A stretch of 64,000 nt of DNA from Pseudomonas lini (GCF_964063345.1 NZ_OZ061318.1:1116001-1180000); one strand, 5' to 3'. Positions 18,642 through 28,332 are shown, counted from the first letter of the stretch. A program made the numbers and translations. The notes: a model not told the origin generated them from the sequence alone.

Positions 18642-18710
18642 CGTCAGGACTCGGTCACGGTGGTTTCAAAGGGTGGGCGCCTGGCATTCGGTTTGAATTC
18701 AACACAACCC

Positions 18711-18804
18711 CTGTGGGAGCGGGCTTGCCCGCGATTGCGGTGGGTCAGGCGACATTTATGTCGAATGTGACTCCGTCATCGCGGGCAAGCCCGCTCCCAC
18801 AGGG
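18711..18804. repeat. Inverted REP pair between acnD and prpC
   Basis: CTGTGGGAGCGGGCTTGCCCGCGAT and the inverted copy CATCGCGGGCAAGCCCGCTCCCACAGGG, about 45 bp apart, in the 204-bp gap upstream of acnD. Confidence 0.85.
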
Positions 18805-18845
18805 ATTTGCGTAACGTTCAAATCCCTGTGTCAGGCCTCCCCCAG

Positions 18846-19973
18846 TCAGCGTTGTTCGATTGGCACGAACTTGCGCTGTTCGACGCCGACGTATTCGGCA
18901 CTCGGGCGGATGATGCGGTTGTTGGCACGTTGTTCGAACACATGCGCCGCCCAGCCGGTCAGGCGCGAGCAGACGAAGATCGGTGTGAACAACTTGGTCG
19001 GAATGCCCATGAAGTGGTACGTCGACGCATGGTAGAAGTCGGCGTTCGGGAACAGTTTCTTCTGCTCCCACATGGTCTTGTCGATGGCTTCGGAAACCGG
19101 GAACAACACGGTGTCGCCGACTTCGTCTGCGAGTTTTTTCGACCAGCCCTTGATCACCTCGTTGCGCGGATCGTTGTCCTTATAGATCGCGTGGCCGAAG
19201 CCCATGATCTTGTCCTTGCGCTCGAGCATGCCGAGGGTGCCTTTGATCGCTTCTTCCGGCGAGCTGAAGCGCTCGATCATTTCCATTGCCGCTTCGTTGG
19301 CGCCGCCGTGCAGCGGACCGCGCAGCGAGCCAATGGCCGCCGTGACGCAGGAGTACATGTCCGACAGGGTCGATGCACAAACCCGTGCGGTGAACGTCGA
19401 GGCGTTGAACTCGTGTTCCGCGTAGAGGATCAGCGAAACGTTCATCACTTTGACGTGCAACTCGCTCGGTTTCTTGTCGTGCAGCAGGTGCAGGAAATGG
19501 CCGCCGATGCAGGCTTCGTCGGTCACGCAATTGATGCGTTTGCCGTCGTGGCTGAAGCGATACCAGTAGCACATGATCGCCGGGAACGCGGCCAGCAGGC
19601 GGTCGGTCACGTCGTGTTGTTCGGAGAAGTCTTTCTCCGGTTCGATGTTGCCCAGGAACGAGCAACCGGTGCGCATAACGTCCATCGGGTGGGCGTCGGC
19701 GGGGATGCGTTCCAGCACTTCTTTCAGCGCTTGCGGCAGGTCGCGCAGCTTGCTCAGTTTCTCGGTGTAGGCAGCGAGTTGCGCTTTGGTTGGCAGCTCC
19801 CCGTACAGCAGCAGGTAAGCCACTTCTTCGAATTGTGCGTCAGCCGCCAGTTCGCGAACGTCATAGCCGCGATAGGTCAGGCCTGCGCCCGACTGGCCCA
19901 CGGTGGACAGTGCGGTTTGTCCGGCAACCTGGCCACGGAGCCCGGCGCCACTGAGTACTTTTGCTTCGGCCAT
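18846..19973 (-). CDS. prpC: 2-methylcitrate synthase
   Basis: Condenses propionyl-CoA with oxaloacetate to 2-methylcitrate. The 375-residue citrate-synthase-family protein has GLTYRGYDVRELA near the N-terminus, HGGANEAAMEMIERF with the first active-site histidine, and GFGHAIYKDNDPRNEVIK with the second. The short length and the prp context separate it from the TCA citrate synthase GltA. Confidence 0.96.
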   Translation of the reverse strand: MAEAKVLSGAGLRGQVAGQTALSTVGQSGAGLTYRGYDVRELAADAQFEEVAYLLLYGELPTKAQLAAYTEKLSKLRDLPQALKEVLERIPADAHPMDVMRTGCSFLGNIEPEKDFSEQHDVTDRLLAAFPAIMCYWYRFSHDGKRINCVTDEACIGGHFLHLLHDKKPSELHVKVMNVSLILYAEHEFNASTFTARVCASTLSDMYSCVTAAIGSLRGPLHGGANEAAMEMIERFSSPEEAIKGTLGMLERKDKIMGFGHAIYKDNDPRNEVIKGWSKKLADEVGDTVLFPVSEAIDKTMWEQKKLFPNADFYHASTYHFMGIPTKLFTPIFVCSRLTGWAAHVFEQRANNRIIRPSAEYVGVEQRKFVPIEQR

Positions 19974-20078
19974 TGCTGTCTCCAGTTTTCTTGAATTTGT
20001 TAGGGAATCGGCAAATTGTGTTTCATCAGGTTCTTTGTGATGCCGAAAGATCGCAGCCTCGCTGCGATCTCTTGATCT

Positions 20079-20969
20079 TCATTTCTTCGCCGCAAACAAC
20101 GCATCGAGCTTTTGCTCGAAGGTGTGGTAGTCAATGCGATCGTAAAGCTCCATGCGCGTCTGCATGGTGTCGATGACGTTCTGTTGCGTGCCGTCGCGGC
20201 GGATCGCGGTGTAGACGTTTTCCGCGGCTTTGTTCATCGCGCGGAACGCCGACAGCGGGTACAGCACCAGCGACACATCGGCTGCGGCGAGCTGCTCGGT
20301 GGTGTACAGCGGCGTCGCGCCAAATTCGGTGATGTTGGCCAGGATCGGCGCTTTCACGCGGCTGGCGAACAGCTTGTACATCTCAAGCTCGGTGATGGCT
20401 TCCGGGAACACCATGTCGGCGCCGGCTTCGATGCATGCGGCCGCGCGTTCCAGCGCAGATTCAAGACCTTCCACCGCCAGGGCGTCGGTGCGGGCCATGA
20501 TCACGAAGCTGTCGTCGGTCCGGGCATCGACGGCCGCTTTGATGCGGTCGACCATTTCCTGCAGCGAGACGATCTCTTTATTAGGACGATGACCGCAGCG
20601 CTTGGCGCCGACCTGGTCTTCGATGTGAATCGCCGCCGCGCCGAACTTGATCATCGACTTCACGGTACGGGCGACGTTGAACGCCGAAGAACCGAAACCG
20701 GTGTCCACGTCCACCAACAGCGGCAAGTCGCAGACGTCAGTGATCCGACGTACGTCGGTCAGCACGTCATCCAGACCGGTAATCCCCAGATCAGGCACGC
20801 CCAGAGAGCCGGCAGCCACCCCGCCACCCGACAGGTAAATAGCCTTGAAACCGGCGCGCTTGGCCAGCAGTGCGTGGTTGGCGTTGATCGTGCCGACCAC
20901 TTGCAGCGGATGTTCGCTGGCGACCGCATCGCGGAAACGCTGGCCTGGAGTGCTCTTGTTGGAACTCAT
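20079..20969 (-). CDS. prpB: 2-methylisocitrate lyase
   Basis: Cleaves 2-methylisocitrate to pyruvate and succinate, the last step of the cycle. The 296-residue PEP-mutase/isocitrate-lyase-family protein has the catalytic loop [12 protein letters not shown] and the metal-site segment [15 protein letters not shown]. The ATG overlaps the stop of the upstream gntR gene by 4 bp, so the two are translationally coupled. Confidence 0.96.
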   Translation of the reverse strand: MSSNKSTPGQRFRDAVASEHPLQVVGTINANHALLAKRAGFKAIYLSGGGVAAGSLGVPDLGITGLDDVLTDVRRITDVCDLPLLVDVDTGFGSSAFNVARTVKSMIKFGAAAIHIEDQVGAKRCGHRPNKEIVSLQEMVDRIKAAVDARTDDSFVIMARTDALAVEGLESALERAAACIEAGADMVFPEAITELEMYKLFASRVKAPILANITEFGATPLYTTEQLAAADVSLVLYPLSAFRAMNKAAENVYTAIRRDGTQQNVIDTMQTRMELYDRIDYHTFEQKLDALFAAKK

Positions 20970-21688
20970 GACTCACCTCGTTCAGTGGCTGTCGGGTTAG
21001 CGCCGTCCTGGTAGTGACGGGCGATATTGCGTTTGGAGGCGCCGATGTGACGACGCATCAACAACTCGGCCAATTCACCGTCACGGTCGGCGATGGCATC
21101 GAGAATTCGGTGGTGTTCGGCAAACGCCTGGCGCGGCCGATTGGGCGTGGTGGAAAACTGGATGCGGTACATGCGCACCAGTTGATAGAGCTCACCGCAC
21201 AGCATCTGGGTCAGGGTGCGGTTGCCGCTGCCCTGGATGATCCGGTAATGAAAGTCGAAATCGCCTTCCTGCTGGTAGTAGCCGACACCGGCCTGAAACG
21301 CCGCATCGCGCTCATGGGTTTCCAGCACCCGACGCAGTTCGTCGATTTCTTCGACTGTCATGCGTTCAGCCGCCAGACGGCACGCCATGCCTTCCAGGGA
21401 TTCACGAATTTCGTAGAGTTCCAGCAATTCAGCGTGGCTCAGCGACACCACCCGCGCCCCGACGTGCGGCACGCGAACCAGCAGGCGCTGGCCTTCCAGA
21501 CGGTGAATCGCCTCACGCAACGGCCCACGGCTGATGCCGTAGGTGCGCGCCAGCTCCGGCTCGGAGATCTTGCTGCCCGGGGCGATCTCGCCTTTGACGA
21601 TGGCCGCCTGAATGCGTCGGAAGACGTTTTCGGAAAGTGTTTCCGAGTCGTCCTGAACTGTGACCGGGGGATCGAGTTGATCCAGCAT
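20966..21688 (-). CDS. GntR-family regulator of the methylcitrate operon
   Basis: A 240-residue FadR-subfamily (FCD) repressor: winged helix near residues 20-90 with [28 protein letters not shown], followed by a helical FCD ligand domain with conserved metal-binding-type histidines ([28 protein letters not shown]). It is the first gene of the prp operon and overlaps prpB, so it almost certainly regulates this operon and itself. Two TTGTCGACA palindromes, one at its start codon and one 74 bp further upstream, are likely operators. The probable ligand is a cycle intermediate such as 2-methylcitrate (inference). Confidence 0.92.
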   Translation of the reverse strand: MLDQLDPPVTVQDDSETLSENVFRRIQAAIVKGEIAPGSKISEPELARTYGISRGPLREAIHRLEGQRLLVRVPHVGARVVSLSHAELLELYEIRESLEGMACRLAAERMTVEEIDELRRVLETHERDAAFQAGVGYYQQEGDFDFHYRIIQGSGNRTLTQMLCGELYQLVRMYRIQFSTTPNRPRQAFAEHHRILDAIADRDGELAELLMRRHIGASKRNIARHYQDGANPTATERGES

Positions 21689-21698
21689 ATTGTCGACA
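21689..21698. promoter_or_regulatory. Putative GntR operator, proximal
   Basis: ATTGTCGACA just upstream of the gntR start codon repeats the core of the palindrome at 21762-21773. Confidence 0.55.
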
Positions 21699-21761
21699 CC
21701 TTTAAAAGCAATGCCGCAAAAACTAGCGAATATGGCCGGTTACGTCAAAGGATAATTCGAC

Positions 21762-21773
21762 ATTGTCGACAAT
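21762..21773. promoter_or_regulatory. Putative GntR operator, distal
   Basis: ATTGTCGACAAT is a perfect 12-bp palindrome about 75 bp upstream of the prp-operon regulator gene. It fits the TNGT-N-ACNA pattern bound by FadR-type GntR proteins. Confidence 0.65.
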
Positions 21774-21985
21774 CGTCTAATAACCCGCTGCACCATAAGG
21801 AAGCAACACCTCAAGTTATAGCCGTCGGCCAACGCTGGCGCCATATACCCACCGTGCTAGAATGCCGCCCGCATTTGCTTGTCATCTGCATTGCCTGTCA
21901 TAAAAATCGGATAGGCATACGAGGGAGCTTGTGCAGCAATGCCAGGGCCTTGAATTGAAGAACGGACCGCTGCGCACCAGGATTT

Positions 21986-22522
21986 ATGAGACTCAAGCCC
22001 TTCACCACATTTCTTTGTCTTTTTGGCCTGCCAGGTTTCGCCGCGGCAGGGGAAAAGACTGTGTACGGCCTCAATGAGTACGCTTCGCTGGATGGCATCA
22101 ATCTGCAAGTCGCCGCCAAACTCGACACCGGGGCGAAAACCGCTTCGCTGAGTGCTCGCGACATCAAACGTTTTAAACGCAATGGCGAGTCCTGGGTGCG
22201 CTTCTATCTGGCTATCGACGCCGCGCATTCGCACCCGATCGAACGACCGCTGGCCCGTGTCAGCAAGATCAAGCGCCGGGCCGGTGACTACGACCCGGAA
22301 GAAGGCAAGAAGTACACCGCCCGTCCGGTCATCGAGCTGGATATCTGCATGGGTTCGGCGTTACGCAGCATCGAAGTGAACTTGACCGACCGCAGCGCCT
22401 TCCAATACCCGCTCTTGATCGGCTCCGAGGCACTCAAACGTTTCGATGCGCTGGTCGACCCCAGTCTTAAATACGCTGCTGGCAAACCCGCCTGCGCCAC
22501 CGACGCACATACCGCAGAGTAA
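21986..22522 (+). CDS. Retropepsin-like aspartic protease (RimB / DUF785 family), secreted
   Basis: A 178-residue protein with a signal peptide (MRLKPFTTFLCLFGLPGFAAA) and a retropepsin-like fold: the active-site motif is in AAKLDTGAKTASLSA (D-T-G), followed by VIELDICMGSALR and the flap-like PLLIGSEALKRFD. The family is often annotated as ATP-dependent zinc protease, but the motif is that of an aspartic peptidase. It is the first gene of a tight three-gene operon with an inactive-transglutaminase membrane protein and a RimK-like ATP-grasp ligase, a neighbourhood predicted from comparative genomics (Iyer and colleagues) to make and process a peptide tag. The AGGA upstream of the ATG supports the start. 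Confidence 0.85.
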   Translation: MRLKPFTTFLCLFGLPGFAAAGEKTVYGLNEYASLDGINLQVAAKLDTGAKTASLSARDIKRFKRNGESWVRFYLAIDAAHSHPIERPLARVSKIKRRAGDYDPEEGKKYTARPVIELDICMGSALRSIEVNLTDRSAFQYPLLIGSEALKRFDALVDPSLKYAAGKPACATDAHTAE

Positions 22523-22527
22523 TTCCA

Positions 22528-24063
22528 ATGCGCTCTCTTACCCTCCATCTGAAATTGCTGATCGCCATCCTGGTGGTGCTGGGCATTTCAGTTACGGCCT
22601 ATCAGATTTTCGTGCTCGGAATTCCGGTGACCGAAGACGCTACCGACGACTTGTGGAACATCGACGCCAAGGTCGAGTTCGTCGCCAACGCCAAGGATCC
22701 GATCAAGATCCAGATGTTCGTGCCGCCGCTGAGCCGCGACTACGTGAGCCTCAACGAGAGTTTCATTTCCAATAACTACGGCGTGGCGGTGAACCGTGTC
22801 GACGGCAACCGCAAGGTCACCTGGTCGGCGCGTCGGGCCAAGGGCAACCAGACCCTTTATTACCGTCTGGTGTTGACCAAGCGCTACAGCGGTGAAAAAT
22901 CCAAGGTCAAAGGCCCGACCTTCCGCGACAGCATCACCGTCGAAGGTCCTGAAAAAATTGCCGCCGAAGGCCTGCTCGCGCCGATCCGCCAGCATTCGGC
23001 CGACGTCGAAACGTTCATTGGCGAAGCCATCAAGCGTGTCAACAACCTCAACGACGACAACGTAAAACTGCTGCTGGCCGGCGATCCGTCCACCGCGAAC
23101 AAAGCCAAAATCGTCGAGCTGGTACTGTCCATCGCCCACGTGCCGGTGGAAAAGGTTCACACCGTTCGCCTGGTGGCCGATCAGCCGCAAATCCCTGAAC
23201 TCTGGTTGCGCAGCTTCAACGGCACCGACTGGCTGTACTTCAACCCGGAAACCGGCGAACAGGGCCTGCCCACCGACCGCTTGCTGTGGTGGACGGGCGA
23301 TGAAAACCTGATCACCGTCGATGGCGGCAAAAAAGCCAATGTCACCTTCAGCCTGAACAACAGCGAAATGAACGCCATTCGCCTGGCCAAGCTGACCGAC
23401 GAAAACTCCGACGCCAACTTCCTCGACTACTCGCTGTACGGCCTGCCGCTGCAAACCCAGCAAACCTTCATGATCATGGTGATGATCCCGATCGGCGTGC
23501 TGGTGATCCTGATCCTGCGCAACCTGATCGGCATTCAGACGCTCGGCACCTTTACCCCGGTGCTGATCGCCCTCGCCTTCCGGGAAACCCAGCTCGGCTT
23601 CGGTATTGTGCTGTTTACAATCATTACGGCGCTGGGGCTGTCGCTACGCTCCTACCTTGAACACTTGAAGCTGCAAATGTTGCCGAGGCTGTCGGTGGTA
23701 CTGACCTTCGTGGTGGTGCTGATCGCGGCGATCAGCCTGTTCAGCCATAAACTCGGCCTGGAGCGCGGCTTGTCGGTGGCGCTGTTCCCGATGGTGATTC
23801 TGACCATGACCATCGAACGCCTGTCGATCACCTGGGAAGAGCGCGGTGGCGGCCATGCCATGAAAGTGGCGATCGGCACGTTGTTCGCCGCCTCCCTGGC
23901 GCACTTGATCATGAGCGTGCCTGAGTTGGTGTACTTCGTATTCACCTTCCCGGCGATCCTGCTGATCCTGGTGGGTTTCATGCTGGCCATGGGTCGCTAT
24001 CGCGGTTATCGCCTGACCGAACTGGTGCGTTTCAAGGCTTTCCTGAAGAAGGCTGAAGCCTGA
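22528..24063 (+). CDS. Inactive transglutaminase fused to 7TM domain
   Basis: A 511-residue inner-membrane protein. An N-terminal anchor helix (LLIAILVVLGISVTAYQIFV) is followed by a periplasmic region to about residue 300 containing a transglutaminase-like fold in which I see no catalytic Cys-His pair (VELVLSIAHVPVEKVHTVRLV), and then seven hydrophobic helices from about residue 310 (TFMIMVMIPIGVLVILILR onward). It starts 5 bp after the protease gene and overlaps the following ATP-grasp gene by one base (TGATG), so all three are cotranscribed and probably act together. The exact reaction is unknown. Confidence 0.85.
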   Translation: MRSLTLHLKLLIAILVVLGISVTAYQIFVLGIPVTEDATDDLWNIDAKVEFVANAKDPIKIQMFVPPLSRDYVSLNESFISNNYGVAVNRVDGNRKVTWSARRAKGNQTLYYRLVLTKRYSGEKSKVKGPTFRDSITVEGPEKIAAEGLLAPIRQHSADVETFIGEAIKRVNNLNDDNVKLLLAGDPSTANKAKIVELVLSIAHVPVEKVHTVRLVADQPQIPELWLRSFNGTDWLYFNPETGEQGLPTDRLLWWTGDENLITVDGGKKANVTFSLNNSEMNAIRLAKLTDENSDANFLDYSLYGLPLQTQQTFMIMVMIPIGVLVILILRNLIGIQTLGTFTPVLIALAFRETQLGFGIVLFTIITALGLSLRSYLEHLKLQMLPRLSVVLTFVVVLIAAISLFSHKLGLERGLSVALFPMVILTMTIERLSITWEERGGGHAMKVAIGTLFAASLAHLIMSVPELVYFVFTFPAILLILVGFMLAMGRYRGYRLTELVRFKAFLKKAEA

Positions 24064-25049
24064 TGTTCGGTCTCTGGAAGACCTGGAAAGCCCTGGAGGC
24101 CCGGGGCATCATGGGGATCAATCGGCGCAACGCAGACTACGTGCTCAAGTACAACAAGCGCAGCCTGTACCCGATCGTCGATGACAAGATCATCACCAAG
24201 GAGCGCGCCATCGCCGCCGGCATCCACGTGCCGGAACTGTACGGCGTGATCTCCACCGAGAAGGAAATCGACAACCTCGGCGAGATCATCGGCGGGCGTA
24301 CCGATTTCGTGGTCAAACCCGCCCAGGGCGCCGGCGGTGACGGCATTATTGTAATTGCCGACCGCTTCGAGGGCCGCTATCGCACGGTGTCGGGCAAGAT
24401 CATCAGCCATGAGGAAATCGAGCACCATATTTCCAGCATCCTCACCGGCCTGTATTCCCTCGGCGGTCACCGTGACCGCGCGCTGATCGAATACCGCGTG
24501 ACCCCGGACCAGATCTTCAAAAGCATCAGCTATGAAGGTGTGCCGGACATTCGCATCATCGTGCTGATGGGCTATCCGGTGATGGCCATGTTGCGCTTGC
24601 CGACCCGCCAGTCTGGCGGCAAGGCCAACCTGCACCAAGGCGCCATCGGCGTCGGTGTCGATCTGGCTACAGGCCTGACATTGCGCGGCACCTGGCTGAA
24701 CAACATCATCAATAAACACCCGGACACCACCAACGCAGTGGACGGCGTGCAACTGCCCTACTGGGACGGTTTCATGAAGCTCGCGGCCGGCTGCTATGAG
24801 CTGTGCGGGTTGGGTTACATCGGTGTCGATATGGTGCTCGACCAGGAAAAAGGCCCGCTGATTCTTGAGCTTAACGCCCGGCCCGGGCTGAACATTCAAA
24901 TCGCCAACGATTGCGGGTTGACGTTGCGTACCCACGCAGTCGAAGCGCGACTGGAAGAATTACAGGCCCGCGGGATCATCGAAACAGCGCAGGAACGCGT
25001 GGAGTTCGTTCAGGAAATGTTTGGGCATATTCCTGCGGTTGAGGGTTGA
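24063..25049 (+). CDS. RimK-like ATP-grasp alpha-L-glutamate ligase family protein
   Basis: A 328-residue ATP-grasp ligase related to RimK: LEARGIMGINRRNADYVLKYNKR at the N-terminus (split by me into LEARGIMG and INRRNADY), DFVVKPAQGAGGDGIIVI for the nucleotide loop, and GYIGVDMVLDQEKGPLILELNARPG for the metal site. Members are expected to ligate amino acids, often glutamate, to a carboxylate acceptor. The start codon shares a base with the preceding stop. The substrate is not known; context points to a peptide or protein modification at the cell envelope. Confidence 0.86.
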   Translation: MFGLWKTWKALEARGIMGINRRNADYVLKYNKRSLYPIVDDKIITKERAIAAGIHVPELYGVISTEKEIDNLGEIIGGRTDFVVKPAQGAGGDGIIVIADRFEGRYRTVSGKIISHEEIEHHISSILTGLYSLGGHRDRALIEYRVTPDQIFKSISYEGVPDIRIIVLMGYPVMAMLRLPTRQSGGKANLHQGAIGVGVDLATGLTLRGTWLNNIINKHPDTTNAVDGVQLPYWDGFMKLAAGCYELCGLGYIGVDMVLDQEKGPLILELNARPGLNIQIANDCGLTLRTHAVEARLEELQARGIIETAQERVEFVQEMFGHIPAVEG

Positions 25050-25069
25050 TCCGAGACCGAGGCGCTGCC

Positions 25070-25136
25070 ATCGCGAGCAGGCTCGCTCCCACAAGGACCA
25101 CGCTCAACCCTGTGGGAGCGAGCCTGCTCGCGATGG
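25070..25136. repeat. Inverted REP pair
   Basis: CATCGCGAGCAGGCTCGCTCCCACA faces CTGTGGGAGCGAGCCTGCTCGCGATGG 40 bp later, between the ATP-grasp gene and pabB. Confidence 0.85.
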
Positions 25137-25251
25137 CTGACTGGCCGTCACTGAAGCTCTCAACCTGCCAATCCCCGACATCCCCTCTAGGAGCAAATCC
25201 TGCAGAGGACTACAATCGCTCCCCCGCCTCGATGGCTGATCTGCCCCGCCC

Positions 25252-26589
25252 ATGTTGACCTGTTCCGTACACCCGCTGCCCTATCGCGCCAACCCCGCCG
25301 AGTACTTCGCGGCGATTCGTCATGCCCCCGGCGCCGTGCTGCTCGACAGCGGCCGGCCGAGCGCCGAGCGTGGGCGTTATGACCTGCTCAGCGCCTGGCC
25401 GCTGGAGCAACTGGCCGTGTTACCGGATGAAAGCGGCAACCATTTCCTGCAACGCCTTCGCGACAATCTGACGCGACTCGGCGAAGCCACTGTTCCTTTC
25501 GACCTGCCTTTCGCCGGTGGCCTGATCGGTTATCTGAGCTACGACTTCGGCCGGCATCTGGAAAACCTGCCGAACCAGGCACGGGACGACCTGCAATTGC
25601 CCGACGCACGTTTTGGGCTGTACGACTGGGCCCTGATCAGTGATCACCACTTGGCCACCAGCCAACTGGTGTTCCACCCGGCGCTGATCGACAGCGAACG
25701 ACAGCGGCTGATCGAACTGTTCACGCAACCTGCACCTCAGCAAATCGAGCCTTTCAAACTGGACGGCCCGATGAGTGCCGACCTGAGCGCCGATGACTAT
25801 CGACAAGCCTTCGAACGCATTCAGCAGTACATCCAGGCCGGCGACTGCTATCAGGTCAACTTCGCCCAGCGCTTTCGCGCGCAATGCCAGGGCGACCCAT
25901 GGGCCGCGTACTGCGCGCTGCGGGCGGCGTGCCCGACACCGTTTTCCGGCTTCCAGAGCCTGCCCGACGGCGACGCCGTGCTGAGCCTGTCGCCGGAGCG
26001 CTTCGTCAAAGTCAGCGAGCGTCACGTTGAAACCCGCCCGATCAAAGGCACCCGCCCCCGCGGCCTGACTGCTGCTGAAGATGCGGCGAACGCCGCCGAA
26101 CTACTGGCCAGCCCCAAAGATCGCGCGGAAAACCTGATGATCGTCGATCTGCTGCGCAACGACCTCGGCCGTACCTGCCGCATCGGCTCGGTGCGGGTGC
26201 CGGAGTTGTTCAGTCTGGAAAGCTACCCGAACGTTCATCACCTGGTGAGCAGCGTTACCGGCGAGCTGGCGGATGACAAGGATGCGCTGGATTTGATCGC
26301 CGGCAGCTTCCCCGGCGGCTCGATTACCGGCGCACCAAAGATTCGCGCGATGCAGATCATTGATGAGCTGGAACCGACCCGTCGTGGGTTGTACTGCGGT
26401 TCATTGCTGTACCTGGACGTGCGCGGCGAGATGGACAGCTCCATCGCCATCCGCAGTTTGCTGGTCAAGGATGGGCAGGTGTGTTGCTGGGGTGGCGGCG
26501 GGATCGTCGCAGATTCGGACTGGCAGGCGGAATATCAGGAATCGATTACCAAGGTGAAGGTACTGCTCGATACCTTGCAAAATCTTTAA
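25252..26589 (+). CDS. pabB: Aminodeoxychorismate synthase component I
   Basis: With a PabA glutaminase it converts chorismate to 4-amino-4-deoxychorismate for folate synthesis. The 445 residues show the chorismate-binding domain motifs PIKGTRPRGL, DRAENLMIVDLLRNDLGR, PGGSITGAPKIRAMQIIDELE and CWGGGGIVADSDWQAEYQE. PIKGTRPRG is the usual ADC-synthase form. It has its own promoter region downstream of a REP pair. Confidence 0.94.
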   Translation: MLTCSVHPLPYRANPAEYFAAIRHAPGAVLLDSGRPSAERGRYDLLSAWPLEQLAVLPDESGNHFLQRLRDNLTRLGEATVPFDLPFAGGLIGYLSYDFGRHLENLPNQARDDLQLPDARFGLYDWALISDHHLATSQLVFHPALIDSERQRLIELFTQPAPQQIEPFKLDGPMSADLSADDYRQAFERIQQYIQAGDCYQVNFAQRFRAQCQGDPWAAYCALRAACPTPFSGFQSLPDGDAVLSLSPERFVKVSERHVETRPIKGTRPRGLTAAEDAANAAELLASPKDRAENLMIVDLLRNDLGRTCRIGSVRVPELFSLESYPNVHHLVSSVTGELADDKDALDLIAGSFPGGSITGAPKIRAMQIIDELEPTRRGLYCGSLLYLDVRGEMDSSIAIRSLLVKDGQVCCWGGGGIVADSDWQAEYQESITKVKVLLDTLQNL

Positions 26590-26591
26590 AA

Positions 26592-26666
26592 GCATCGCGG
26601 GAGCCCGCTCCCACAGGTTATGTGTCGATCAACACAAATCCTGTGGGAGCGGGCTTGCCCGCGATG
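26592..26666. repeat. Inverted REP pair
   Basis: GCATCGCGGGAGCCCGCTCCCACAGG (arm partly decayed) faces CTGTGGGAGCGGGCTTGCCCGCGATGG, between convergent pabB and thrH. Confidence 0.8.
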
Positions 26667-26682
26667 GGGCCATCCCTGACGA

Positions 26683-27300
26683 CTACAAACTCAACGCCCG
26701 ATTCGAAGCCTTGATGAACTCTTGCTTCAACTCGGCAAAACTGTGCACCGCCGGGAACTGTGGAAATTCGCGAATCACATTGTCCGGCGCATGGAACAGA
26801 ATCCCCGCATCGGCTTCGCCCAGCATCGTCGTGTCGTTGTAGGAATCCCCCGCCGCGATCACCCGATAGTAGAGGCTCTTGAACGCCAGCACCGACTGAC
26901 GCTTGGGATCTTTCTGACGCAACTGATAGCCCGTGACCCGACCGGCATCGTCGGTAATCAGACGATGGCAAAGCAAGGTCGGGAAGCCCAGTTGACGCAT
27001 CAGCGGCTGGGAAAACTCGTAAAAGGTGTCTGACAGAATCACCACCTGAAAGCGCTCACGCAGCCAGTCGACGAATTCGCTGGCGCCGTCCAGAGGCTTG
27101 AGCGTGGCGATCACTTCCTGGATGTCGGAAAGCTTCAGGCCATGTTCGTCGAGAATCCGCAACCGCTGCTTCATCAACACGTCGTAGTCGGGAATGTCCC
27201 GAGTGGTGGCCCTGAGGGAGTCAATCCCGGTTTTTTCGGCAAAGGCGATCCAGATTTCCGGGACCAGCACACCTTCAAGATCCAGACAGGCAATTTCCAC
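26683..27300 (-). CDS. thrH: Phosphoserine phosphatase / homoserine phosphotransferase ThrH
   Basis: HAD-superfamily enzyme of 205 residues that dephosphorylates phosphoserine and can transfer the phosphate to homoserine, linking serine and threonine metabolism. The catalytic motif is CLDLEGVLVPE (D-x-E instead of the usual D-x-D), with VILSDTFYEFSQPLM as motif II and VIAAGDSYNDTTMLGEAD as motif IV. The start is the GTG at 27300 (MEIACLDLEG), preceded by GGGAG; the 28 codons upstream in the open frame are not family-like. Confidence 0.93.
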   Translation of the reverse strand: MEIACLDLEGVLVPEIWIAFAEKTGIDSLRATTRDIPDYDVLMKQRLRILDEHGLKLSDIQEVIATLKPLDGASEFVDWLRERFQVVILSDTFYEFSQPLMRQLGFPTLLCHRLITDDAGRVTGYQLRQKDPKRQSVLAFKSLYYRVIAAGDSYNDTTMLGEADAGILFHAPDNVIREFPQFPAVHSFAELKQEFIKASNRALSL

Positions 27301-27474
27301 AAGACACTCCCATTTTGTACTGTTTATTGAGTCGAGCGAGCAAAAGGACTGCCGAACTCTAGCGACTCGTCCTTCTCTGTGCAACGCAGAGGGCGCACCA
27401 GCCGCCGCAGGATTTTGTTACCATCAGGCACATATAGAGCGCCCAGCGCCACCGACCTGTAGGAAGCCGCCCTG

Positions 27475-28215
27475 ATGAGCCCATCGTTCGATGTCGTGGA
27501 ACTCGCCACGACCTATACCAACAAATCCGCCCAGGACATCCTGAAACTCGCGTTCGCCGAGTTCGGCGATGACCTGTGGATCTCTTTCAGCGGCGCCGAG
27601 GATGTGGTGCTGGTGGACATGGCCTGGAAGCTGAACAAGAACGTCAAAGTGTTCAGCCTCGACACCGGCCGCTTGCACCCCGAGACCTACCGCTTCATCG
27701 AACAGGTGCGCGAGCACTACAAGATCGATATCGAAGTGGTATCGCCGGACTACACCAAGCTCGAACCTTTCGTGAAGGAAAAGGGCTTGTTCAGTTTCTA
27801 CAAGGACGGCCATGGCGAGTGCTGCGGCATCCGCAAGATCGAGCCGTTGCGTCGCAAGCTCTCGGGTGTGACCGCTTGGGCCACCGGCCAGCGTCGGGAC
27901 CAGAGCCCGGGCACCCGCAGTGCGGTCGCGGTGCTGGAAATCGATACCGCGTTCTCGACCCCGGAACGCACCCTGTACAAATTCAACCCGCTGGCGCAAA
28001 TGACCAGCGAAGAGATCTGGGGCTACATCCGCATGCTGGAGCTGCCGTACAACAGCCTGCATGAGCGCGGCTTTATCAGCATCGGCTGCGAGCCTTGCAC
28101 CCGCCCGGTATTGCCGAACCAGCATGAGCGCGAAGGTCGTTGGTGGTGGGAAGAAGCCACGCAGAAAGAATGCGGGCTGCATGCCGGAAACATCATCAGC
28201 AAATCCAAAGCGTAA
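27475..28215 (+). CDS. cysH: Assimilatory adenylyl-sulfate (APS) reductase
   Basis: Reduces adenylyl sulfate (or phosphoadenylyl sulfate) to sulfite with thioredoxin in cysteine biosynthesis. The 246 residues have the PP-loop-like [15 protein letters not shown] and the two cysteine pairs HGECCGIRK and CEPCTRPV that bind a [4Fe-4S] cluster, which marks the bacterial APS-type rather than the enterobacterial PAPS-type enzyme. The CxxC with C-terminal [14 protein letters not shown] contains the redox cysteine. Confidence 0.95.
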   Translation: MSPSFDVVELATTYTNKSAQDILKLAFAEFGDDLWISFSGAEDVVLVDMAWKLNKNVKVFSLDTGRLHPETYRFIEQVREHYKIDIEVVSPDYTKLEPFVKEKGLFSFYKDGHGECCGIRKIEPLRRKLSGVTAWATGQRRDQSPGTRSAVAVLEIDTAFSTPERTLYKFNPLAQMTSEEIWGYIRMLELPYNSLHERGFISIGCEPCTRPVLPNQHEREGRWWWEEATQKECGLHAGNIISKSKA

Positions 28216-28240
28216 TCCCCGCCCCGCCCACGTCAATCCC

Positions 28241-28332
28241 CTGTGGGAGCGGGCTTGCTCGCGAAGGCGGACTGTCAGTCAACATCAGTGTTGAATGTGA
28301 CTGCCTCTTCGCGAGCAAGCCCGCTCCCACAC
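28241..28332. repeat. Inverted REP pair downstream of cysH
   Basis: CTGTGGGAGCGGGCTTGCTCGCGAAGG faces CTTCGCGAGCAAGCCCGCTCCCACA. The mixed GGGCTTGCTCG arms are intermediate between the two common REP forms in the window. Confidence 0.85.

Noticed and set aside
16026..18770. A 914-codon open frame on the plus strand opposite acnD, and similar long frames opposite prpF, prpD, prpC and ppsA
   Set aside because: They are mirror frames of GC-rich genes: His/Arg/Val-rich, no ribosome sites, no recognisable domains, and the minus-strand genes are certain.
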